A stretch of 64,000 nucleotides of DNA from positions 248,001 through 312,000 of the forward strand of contig NZ_CABGGS010000043.1 in NCBI RefSeq assembly GCF_902158555.1, in the 5' to 3' direction. This DNA comes from Klebsiella spallanzanii. Its GTDB lineage: Bacteria > Pseudomonadota > Gammaproteobacteria > Enterobacterales > Enterobacteriaceae. A program made the translations under genes and the position numbers. The notes beneath the pieces were generated by a model. It saw only the letters and a program-made list of their open reading frames with translations, was not told the origin of the DNA and did no database searches. Numbering within the stretch: the first letter of the stretch is position 1; the number at the start of each line of letters is the position of its first letter. Shown piece by piece: positions 57,744 to 64,000 of this stretch.

Positions 57744-58448
57744 TTATTTTTTGCTGTAGTCGCGCGCGCCGAAAATTGCGGTTCCGATGCGCACCATAGT
57801 GCTTCCCGCCGCGATGGCGGCTTCCATATCATCCGACATTCCCAGCGACAACGTATCGACCGTAGGGTAGAGCGTTTTTAGTCGCGCAAATGCTACCGCC
57901 ATTTGTTGGGCGACGGCAAACTGCCTTACATATTCTGACTCTGGTGCGGGAATGGCCATCAAACCGCGTAGCTGCAAACCCGGTAGCTCAGCGATCGCTG
58001 CCGCCAGCGCGTCCAGCTCTTCAACCGGAATACCCGACTTGCTTTGCTCATCGCTAATGTTGATTTGAATCAGCACGTTGAGTGGCGGTAGCTGCGCAGG
58101 GCGCTGTTCGCTAAGACGAACGGCGATCTTCAGACGATCGACGGTGTGGCACCAGTCAAAATGCTCAGCCACCAGGCGGCTTTTGTTGGACTGTAGTGGA
58201 CCAATAAAGTGCCATTGTAGCCCAGTTACGCCTTTTTCCTGAAAGTAGCGGATTTTCTCCACCCCTTCCTGAACATAGTTTTCGCCAAATGCGGCCTGAC
58301 CTGCGACCATCGCTTCTTCGATAGCGCTCGCAGGTTTCGTTTTACTGACTGCAAGCAATGTAACTTCTTCTGGAGCACGGCCGCAGCGTGCGGCAGCGGC
58401 TGAGATTTTGTCCCGGACCTGTGCCAGGTTATGCGCAATATTGTTCAT
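57744..58448 (-). CDS. yggS: PLP homeostasis protein (PLPBP family)
   Basis: A 234-residue single-domain PLP-binding protein with alanine-racemase-type barrel. The PLP lysine is in LLAVSKTKPAS, and FGENYVQE, WHFIGPLQSNK and GMSDDMEAAI are the family signature. It controls pyridoxal phosphate balance and amino-acid metabolism. MNNIAHNLAQ is the family start; the frame is open far upstream inside yggR but that is not coding. Only 16 bases separate it from the divergent yggR. Confidence 0.96.
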   Translation of the reverse strand: MNNIAHNLAQVRDKISAAAARCGRAPEEVTLLAVSKTKPASAIEEAMVAGQAAFGENYVQEGVEKIRYFQEKGVTGLQWHFIGPLQSNKSRLVAEHFDWCHTVDRLKIAVRLSEQRPAQLPPLNVLIQINISDEQSKSGIPVEELDALAAAIAELPGLQLRGLMAIPAPESEYVRQFAVAQQMAVAFARLKTLYPTVDTLSLGMSDDMEAAIAAGSTMVRIGTAIFGARDYSKK

Positions 58449-58464
58449 ATACCGAGGATGAGTT

Positions 58465-59445
58465 ATGGAACTGGAAGAAATAGTGGCCCTTAGTGTAAAG
58501 CATAACGTCTCCGATCTACACCTGTGCAATGCTTCAGCACCGCGCTGGCGTCGCCAGGGAAAGCTGGAACCTGCGCCTTTTACCTCGCCGGATATCGGCA
58601 AAATACTTAATGACTGGCTTAACGCCGAGCAGCTTGCGCACTGGCAGGCCAGCGGGCAGGTGGATTTTGCCCTTGCGCCAGCAGGCGGGCCGCGTCTTCG
58701 CGCCAGCGCCTTTGCCCACACCTGCGGTCTGTCGCTGGCGCTGCGCCTGCTGGCGGAAACATGTCCTTTACTGGAGGAGCTTGGTACGCCTGCTGCTTTA
58801 ACCGAGCTGCTTAATGAAGAAAGCGGACTTATTCTGGTGACGGGGGCGACTGGTAGCGGTAAATCAACGACCCTGGCGGCGATGGTGGGTTATCTCAACC
58901 AGCGTCTCAGTGGTCATATCCTGACGCTGGAAGATCCGGTTGAGTTTATTCACCATAGCGAGCGCTGTCTGATTCAGCAGCGGGAAATCGGCCGCCACTG
59001 CCCCTCTTTTGCCGCAGCTTTACGCGCTGCTCTGCGTCAGGATCCGGACGTTATTCTGTTGGGGGAGCTGCGCGACAGCGAAACGATTCGTCTGGCGTTA
59101 ACGGCGGCGGAGACCGGACATCTGGTGATGGCGACATTGCACACGCGCGGCGCAGCTCAGGCGGTTGAGAGGCTAGTGGATGTCTTTCCGGCGCAGGAGA
59201 AGGAACAGGTTCGTAGTCAGCTGGCGGGGAGTTTGTGCGCAGTTCTGGCACAAAAACTGTTTCCGGATACTACAGGCGGAAGAGTTGCGCTATACGAGCT
59301 TTTGGTCAATACCCCGGCAGTGGCCAATTTGATCCGGGAGGGAAAAACTCATCAGTTACCTGGCGTAATGCAAACCGGACAGCAATTGGGCATGCAAACA
59401 TTTACGCAAAGCTTTCAGCAACGTACGGCTGCGGGGCGGTTATAG
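58465..59445 (+). CDS. yggR: PilT-like type IV pilus retraction ATPase
   Basis: A 326-residue secretion-type ATPase, with Walker A GATGSGKSTTLAAMV, the Asp box LTLEDPVEFIH, Walker B PDVILLGELRD and the His box TLHTRGA. It resembles PilT but is shorter at the C-terminus. No other pilus genes are nearby in this window. Confidence 0.92.
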   Translation: MELEEIVALSVKHNVSDLHLCNASAPRWRRQGKLEPAPFTSPDIGKILNDWLNAEQLAHWQASGQVDFALAPAGGPRLRASAFAHTCGLSLALRLLAETCPLLEELGTPAALTELLNEESGLILVTGATGSGKSTTLAAMVGYLNQRLSGHILTLEDPVEFIHHSERCLIQQREIGRHCPSFAAALRAALRQDPDVILLGELRDSETIRLALTAAETGHLVMATLHTRGAAQAVERLVDVFPAQEKEQVRSQLAGSLCAVLAQKLFPDTTGGRVALYELLVNTPAVANLIREGKTHQLPGVMQTGQQLGMQTFTQSFQQRTAAGRL

Positions 59446-59793
59446 CTGTATTTTTTATATTCAGACATCTTACCAATGGCTTGTTATGACAATGTTTTAT
59501 TAATGTTCGGTATCATAATTTTATATTACAGATAAGTACGTGAAATTAAGCCGAATAATGTACGCTGTGAAAAACGAATTGACATAAACCTCCCATAACC
59601 AGGAAAAAAGTTTGATAATCTTTTGACTCTCTTAAGGCATTCGATTTATGCTGTTTGCAGGGATAGGAAAATTCCCATGGAATATTGTTTCAGTGTGTAA
59701 ATGTGATTTGTATTTATAAATACACCAGCGATCGTATTCTGTTTAATTCATTTAACCGCTATGAAGGCGGGTATCAACTAAGGAGAGTTTTAA
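59446..59793 (+). other. Long AT-rich region upstream of the CsgD-type regulator
   Basis: 348 bases without a gene. The strong AT bias and length recall the heavily regulated csgD promoter region. AAGGAGAG lies seven to eight bases before the next GTG start. Confidence 0.5.
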
Positions 59794-60447
59794 GTGATTA
59801 ATTTATCTGAGAATTCCATTCATTCTCGCCAGGTTACTTTTATTACTCACCCATCAATTCAGAGCAAAGCATTTGCAACCTGGTTGGCTGATAGGTTATC
59901 CGTTTCGGTCATCCTGCAAAATATTAACAAACCCCTCGCGCAACGTCTTTTGAAAGATTCTGTAATATTATTTGATATCGCTGTTTCAAATAAAAAGTTG
60001 AATGGCGTGTGGCGTGATATTATTCGCCTACAGGCAGATAACCCTCGTTTACTGATTATCAATAGCGCGCAAAAGTATGAGCTCTACGAAATGGCGCAAT
60101 GGCCAGCGCTTTATGGCGTTTTCCGCCATGACGATGATGAATCGCGCTTAATTGAGGGCGTTAAAGCTGTATTGAACGGCGAACAGACGGCTGAATTGAG
60201 CGTGATGCACCCGGCAATGTATGCCGCGGATCATGTATCGGCACCTGCGGAAAATTCGCCGCTGACAGAGCGCGAATGCGAGATCCTGAATGAACTTCGC
60301 TGCGGTGCGACCAATATGGATATTGCTCGCGCGTTGTTTATCAGCGAAAACACAGTACGTACTCATCTGTACAACGTGTTCCGCAAGCTAAGCGTGAAGA
60401 ACCGTACTCAGGCGGTGAGCTGGGCGAATGAGCATCTGCGCCATTAA
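59794..60447 (+). CDS. CsgD-like LuxR-family regulator
   Basis: A 217-residue regulator. The N-terminal receiver-like domain lacks the usual phosphoryl-acceptor pattern. The C-terminal LuxR helix-turn-helix (about 148-212) reads LTERECEILNELRCGATNMD, then ARALFISENTVRTHLYNVF and KNRTQAVSWAN. The end is strikingly like CsgD, the curli/cellulose activator. It starts at GTG after a strong ribosome site. Its target may be biofilm or fimbrial genes elsewhere. Confidence 0.85.
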   Translation: MINLSENSIHSRQVTFITHPSIQSKAFATWLADRLSVSVILQNINKPLAQRLLKDSVILFDIAVSNKKLNGVWRDIIRLQADNPRLLIINSAQKYELYEMAQWPALYGVFRHDDDESRLIEGVKAVLNGEQTAELSVMHPAMYAADHVSAPAENSPLTERECEILNELRCGATNMDIARALFISENTVRTHLYNVFRKLSVKNRTQAVSWANEHLRH

Positions 60448-60466
60448 TAAACTCTGAGATGGAGAA

Positions 60467-60500
60467 ATGGCACCAGCTGCATGTATCTGGTGCCATTTTG
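60467..60500. terminator. Bidirectional terminator, CsgD-like gene and ruvX
   Basis: ATGGCACCAG and CTGGTGCCAT form a 10-base stem followed by TTTTG on the plus strand, between two convergent genes. Confidence 0.85.
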
Positions 60501-60540
60501 TTGCCTTTAAGCAACGTGAAGTACGACGGCTATAGAGGGG

Positions 60541-60957
60541 TTAAAAGCCCTGCTCGAAATAGCTTTCCAGAATAATAACCGCAGAAGCAGAATCAACGCT
60601 GCCTTTACTGAGCGCGCGAAATCCGCCGTGCTCGAATAACCCGGCTCTGGCTTCAACCGTGCTCAGACGCTCATCATGCAGGGTTATCTGCACGCCAAAA
60701 CGGCCATGTATTTTATTCGCGAAGTTGCGCGCCCGTGCGGTCAGGGGCTGTTCCGTACCATCCATATTAAGCGGCAGGCCGACGATAACGGCTTCGGGCT
60801 GCCACTCTTTCAGCAGCTTCTCGATAACGTTCCAGTCGGGCTTGCCGTCCTGCGCTTTTAACGCGGGGAGGGGGCGTGCAGTACCGGTGATACGCTGCCC
60901 AACGGCGACGCCAATACTTTTGGTGCCAAAATCAAAGCCTAAAAAGGTGCCGCTCAT
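60541..60957 (-). CDS. ruvX: Putative Holliday junction resolvase RuvX/YqgF
   Basis: A 138-residue RNase H-fold protein: [15 protein letters not shown], then VGLPLNMDG and DERLSTVEA. In E. coli it acts on 16S rRNA 5'-end maturation and possibly on Holliday junctions. Its start overlaps the yqgE stop by one base. Confidence 0.95.
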   Translation of the reverse strand: MSGTFLGFDFGTKSIGVAVGQRITGTARPLPALKAQDGKPDWNVIEKLLKEWQPEAVIVGLPLNMDGTEQPLTARARNFANKIHGRFGVQITLHDERLSTVEARAGLFEHGGFRALSKGSVDSASAVIILESYFEQGF

Positions 60958-61520
60958 TATGCGTGCCCCGCTTCGGCTGGCATCGTTACGATATCAATAC
61001 CGATGAGCTTCGCCGCATCGCGCCAGCGGTCGGCTATCGGCGTGCTGAACAAAATATTCTGATCGGCCGGCGCGGTTAGCCAGGCGTTATCCAGTATTTC
61101 TTGTTCCAGCTGGCCTTTCTCCCACGAGGCATAACCCAGCGCAACCAGCACGTTGCCTGGTTGTTTGTCCGTGCCCAGCGTTTCCAGTACGTCGCGAGAG
61201 GTGGTGATCACCGTGTTATCGGAAATACGGATGCTGGAAGAAAAATCGGAGGGCGGAGAGTGCAGTATAAATCCCCGGTCCTCGGCCAGCGGGCCGCCAA
61301 CCATCACCGGTTTATCCAGACGGATCTCCGGATTACGCGGATCGGGCGTGATTTTTAACTTCTCCAGAATCCCTTCAACCAGCAGATTTTCCATCGGCTT
61401 ATTAATAATGATGCCCATGGCACCGTCATCGTTATACTCGCAGATATAGACTACGGAGCGGCGGAACATCGGATCCTGGAGAGCAGGCATGGCAATTAGA
61501 AAGTGATGCTGTAAATTCAT
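60957..61520 (-). CDS. yqgE: YqgE/AlgH family protein
   Basis: A 187-residue protein of the UPF0301 family ([58 protein letters not shown]). Function not established. The frame is open upstream, but MNLQHHFL is the conserved start. Confidence 0.95.
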   Translation of the reverse strand: MNLQHHFLIAMPALQDPMFRRSVVYICEYNDDGAMGIIINKPMENLLVEGILEKLKITPDPRNPEIRLDKPVMVGGPLAEDRGFILHSPPSDFSSSIRISDNTVITTSRDVLETLGTDKQPGNVLVALGYASWEKGQLEQEILDNAWLTAPADQNILFSTPIADRWRDAAKLIGIDIVTMPAEAGHA

Positions 61521-61601
61521 TGTCAGAGGTTCTGTTCCTGGTTCAAAAAAGCAGCACCCAGTATGCGGGTAAAGCAAGAAAGTGTCGATTCAACTTTATC
61601 T

Positions 61602-61633
61602 TTCAGGCTACAGGCGCTGGCCCGTAGCCTGAA
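61602..61633 (-). terminator. Hairpin after gshB
   Basis: TTCAGGCTAC and GTAGCCTGAA form a perfect 10-base stem around a 12-base loop, six bases beyond the gshB stop. Confidence 0.7.
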
Positions 61634-61639
61634 TTGCGC

Positions 61640-62587
61640 TTATTTATTGAGGCGCTTCTCGATGGCGTCCATCAGCATCCCGGTGATGGAAATCGGGAAG
61701 GCGGCTTCGATTTCACGTACGCAGGTCGGGCTGGTGACGTTAATTTCCGTCAAGCGATCGCCGATGATATCCAGACCGACGAAGATTAAGCCTTTCGCTT
61801 TCAGCGTCGGACCAACGCGGCGGGCGATAGCCCAGTCACTTTCGGTCAGCGGACGTGCTTCGCCACGACCGCCAGCAGCGAGGTTGCCGCGGGTTTCACC
61901 ACCCTGCGGGATGCGGGCCAGGCAGTATGGTACCGGCTCGCCGTCAACCACCAGTACGCGTTTATCGCCGTCTTTAATCGCTGGCAGATAGTTTTGCGCC
62001 ATGCAGTAGCGGCTGCCCAGTTCGGTCAGCGTCTCGGTAATAACGCCGAGGTTAGGATCGCCCTCTTTCACGCGGAAAATGGACGTACCGCCCATACCGT
62101 CCAGCGGCTTGAGGATGATATCGCCATGTTTTTCCCAGAAGGCTTTTAATTGGGTTTTATTACGGGTGACCAGCGTTTCCGGGGTCAGCTCGGAGAACCA
62201 GGCAGTAAACAGCTTTTCATTGCAGTCGCGCAGGCTTCGCGGCTTGTTGACGATAAGCGTCCCTTTCTCTTCGGCGCGTTCCAGAATATAGGTGGCGTAG
62301 ATAAACTCGGTATCGAACGGTGGGTCCTTACGCATCAGAATGACGTCGAGGTCAGCCAGAGGCAGATCCTGCTCACCGTTGAACTCGTACCATTTATCGT
62401 AATTTTGCTCGACGCTCAGCTTGCGCGTACGGGCGCGGGCTTCACCGTTGATTAAGTACAGGTCATTCATCTCCATATAATGGAGTTCATAGCCGCGACG
62501 CTGCGCTTCCAGCAACATGGCGAAGCTGGTGTCTTTCTTGATGTTGATGGTTGCGATGGGGTCCATCACGATGCCGAGCTTGATCAT
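61640..62587 (-). CDS. gshB: Glutathione synthetase
   Basis: A 315-residue ATP-grasp enzyme joining gamma-glutamylcysteine and glycine. Motifs: KLGIVMDPIATINIKKDTSF, MRKDPPFDTEFIYATYILE, KPLDGMGGTSIFRV, and GLDIIGDRLTEINVTSPT. Full length. Follows rsmE as in E. coli. Confidence 0.97.
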   Translation of the reverse strand: MIKLGIVMDPIATINIKKDTSFAMLLEAQRRGYELHYMEMNDLYLINGEARARTRKLSVEQNYDKWYEFNGEQDLPLADLDVILMRKDPPFDTEFIYATYILERAEEKGTLIVNKPRSLRDCNEKLFTAWFSELTPETLVTRNKTQLKAFWEKHGDIILKPLDGMGGTSIFRVKEGDPNLGVITETLTELGSRYCMAQNYLPAIKDGDKRVLVVDGEPVPYCLARIPQGGETRGNLAAGGRGEARPLTESDWAIARRVGPTLKAKGLIFVGLDIIGDRLTEINVTSPTCVREIEAAFPISITGMLMDAIEKRLNK

Positions 62588-62607
62588 TGTTCTTCTCCGT
62601 TAACGCT

Positions 62608-63339
62608 TCAACCTAAGTCGCCAAAACGCACCTGCAGGGCGGTTATGGCAGTGAGCGCAGTTGTCTCTGTACGCAGAACGCGCGGTCCCAACAGGATATC
62701 AGTAAACTGATAGCGAGCGGTCATGGCTATCTCTTCCGCCGACAGGCCGCCTTCGGGGCCAATCAGCAGGCGAACGCGCTCGACCGGTAGCGGCAGCGTG
62801 TTAATGCTGGCGCTGGCGCGAGGGTGCAAATTAAGCTTCAGCCCCTCGTCCTGCTCCGCACACCAGGCTTCGAGCTGCATTGCCGGGCGGATCTCCGGCA
62901 CCACGTTGCGGCCGCTTTGCTCGCAGGCGGCAATGGCGATTTTTTGCCACTGCTGGATCTTCTTCTGTAAACGTTCGGCATCCAGTTTAACGCCACAGCG
63001 TTCGGAAAACAGTGGCGTTATGAGGCTTACACCAAGTTCGATCGATTTCTGGATGGTGAATTCCATTTTTTCGCCACGGGACATGACCTGGCCTAAATGG
63101 ATATGCAGCGGTGATTCGCGATCGTCGATTTTGCTACTCTGTACTTCAACCAGAACATTTTTCTTACCGGCTTCGACAATGACCGCTTCGAAAACCTGAT
63201 TGCTGCCGTCAAAAAGCTCAATTGCCTGACCTTTACCCATACGTAAAACGCGACCGACATGGTTAGCCGCGTCGTCGGAGAGGGCAATCTGATTACCCGT
63301 CGTAATACGTTCCGGGTGATGGATGCGAGGAATGCGCAT
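62608..63339 (-). CDS. rsmE: 16S rRNA (uracil1498-N3)-methyltransferase
   Basis: A 243-residue SPOUT-class methyltransferase with an N-terminal PUA-like domain and the C-terminal knot ([31 protein letters not shown]). [12 protein letters not shown] is the conserved start; the frame continues upstream without support. It precedes gshB by 20 bases. Confidence 0.96.
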   Translation of the reverse strand: MRIPRIHHPERITTGNQIALSDDAANHVGRVLRMGKGQAIELFDGSNQVFEAVIVEAGKKNVLVEVQSSKIDDRESPLHIHLGQVMSRGEKMEFTIQKSIELGVSLITPLFSERCGVKLDAERLQKKIQQWQKIAIAACEQSGRNVVPEIRPAMQLEAWCAEQDEGLKLNLHPRASASINTLPLPVERVRLLIGPEGGLSAEEIAMTARYQFTDILLGPRVLRTETTALTAITALQVRFGDLG

Positions 63340-63370
63340 GTTTGATATTCCGTTCTTCGCGCAGATGTTG

Positions 63371-63393
63371 TCTTCCCCCATCAAGGGGGAAGA
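63371..63393 (-). terminator. Hairpin between endA and rsmE
   Basis: TCTTCCCCC and GGGGGAAGA pair around ATCAA. It lies after the endA stop, so it may reduce read-through, though no T run follows. Confidence 0.55.
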
Positions 63394-63429
63394 GTGAAGC
63401 TGCAAATTAACAATTGCCGCTAGTGTAGG

Positions 63430-64000
63430 TTAGCTCTTTTGCGCCTGGCAAGCCTGCAGGACGTAAGGATTGTGGTTGCCCTGAACTTTGGCAATACGCG
63501 CGTCGCGCTCGCATTCCCAGGTGGTCACCGGATACTGCTTATCCCAGGCGGTAAACAGCTGGGTTTGTTGGCGGGAAAGGTTTAGCTGATAGCGGTCGCG
63601 CATATAGAAGTAGGTTCGGGCGATAGATCCCCGGGCGCGAACCGGCGGCTCGGCGACTTTGTCTTTGAAATCGACCTTCATAGCACACTGGCCGTACTGA
63701 CCCTCGCCACCGTTCCACTGGCTGTACATAAAGTTGCCGCGATCGCCATTGACCTCGCCAACTGCGGGCTGCAGATTATGCATGTCGCTTTCCATTTTGC
63801 GGTATTCCGGGTCTTTGGCGCAGTTTTTTCGCCCGCCGTCTTGCCAGCACTGGCGCTGATGGCCGAACTGCCATGCCGGTACCACATGTTCCCACTCTAC
63901 CCGGCTGGCGCGGTTTTCATTTTTACGCACTTTGTAGCCACAAGATTCCAGGTCGATAACGCCCTTTTTCCCCTGCCAGTTGATTTTACAGCCGCAGTAG
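63430..64000 (-). CDS. endA: DNA-specific endonuclease I, 5' end outside window
   Basis: The last 189 residues of a periplasmic endonuclease; the signal peptide and N-terminus are beyond the right edge. The catalytic His motif is in [10 protein letters not shown]. Cysteines ([13 protein letters not shown] and CGCK) support disulfides. The frame is open to the last base, so the gene is not broken here. Confidence 0.95.
   Translation of the reverse strand, partial: YCGCKINWQGKKGVIDLESCGYKVRKNENRASRVEWEHVVPAWQFGHQRQCWQDGGRKNCAKDPEYRKMESDMHNLQPAVGEVNGDRGNFMYSQWNGGEGQYGQCAMKVDFKDKVAEPPVRARGSIARTYFYMRDRYQLNLSRQQTQLFTAWDKQYPVTTWECERDARIAKVQGNHNPYVLQACQAQKS

Overview
The window is enterobacterial chromosome, most likely Klebsiella or a close relative such as Raoultella. 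The right part follows the E. coli order speC-nupG-mltC-yggX-mutY/trmB-yggL-yggN ... hemW-rdgB-yggU-yggT-yggS/yggR ... ruvX-yqgE-gshB-rsmE-endA. The left part carries ygiQ, dkgA-yqhD/yqhC, yghB, metC/exbBD, yqhA, a yghX-type hydrolase, yghW, yghU and gss. A cystathionine beta-synthase/gamma-lyase pair of the mtcBC type, with a divergent amino-acid ABC transporter, is a Klebsiella trait. The genus call is an inference from remembered gene order, not from a search.

Layout. 0-20 kb: a partial GntR regulator, ygiQ, aldehyde reductases with their AraC activator, the sulphur/iron pair metC and exbBD with visible MetJ and Fur sites, then thiol and polyamine genes (yghU, a DsbA-like protein, gss). 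20-24.5 kb: a protein-tyrosine-phosphatase/autotransporter fusion, small unknown ORFs, two interspersed palindromic repeats, an SDR and a LysR regulator. 24.5-29.8 kb: reverse transsulfuration enzymes and an ABC importer.

30.19-41.45 kb is a genomic island at tRNA-Phe(GAA). It begins beside a degenerate copy of the tRNA 3' end and a TacAT-type toxin-antitoxin pair. It then carries an AT-rich block with a membrane protein, a small LexA-box gene and a 1346-residue NACHT-type NTPase with a C-terminal PD-(D/E)XK-like nuclease. Next come a phage-like leader with two small genes, a tyrosine-recombinase-like gene in a noncoding region full of hairpins and CTGGYGCAG motifs, and a P4-type integrase that seems to have lost its core-binding domain. 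The left edge also keeps a broken metallohydrolase fragment.

41.5-64 kb is backbone: yqgA, speC with a structured leader and upstream ORF, nupG, cell-wall, DNA-repair and tRNA genes, a TRAP transporter, the hemW-yggS cluster, a CsgD-type regulator, and glutathione and rRNA-methylation genes, ending in a truncated endA.

The most promising undescribed material is in the island. First, the NACHT-nuclease protein is a candidate single-gene antiphage system. Second, its small SOS-controlled neighbour is a self-contained transcription unit. Third, the recombinase gene lies between arrays of a 9-bp motif and a family of hairpin repeats.
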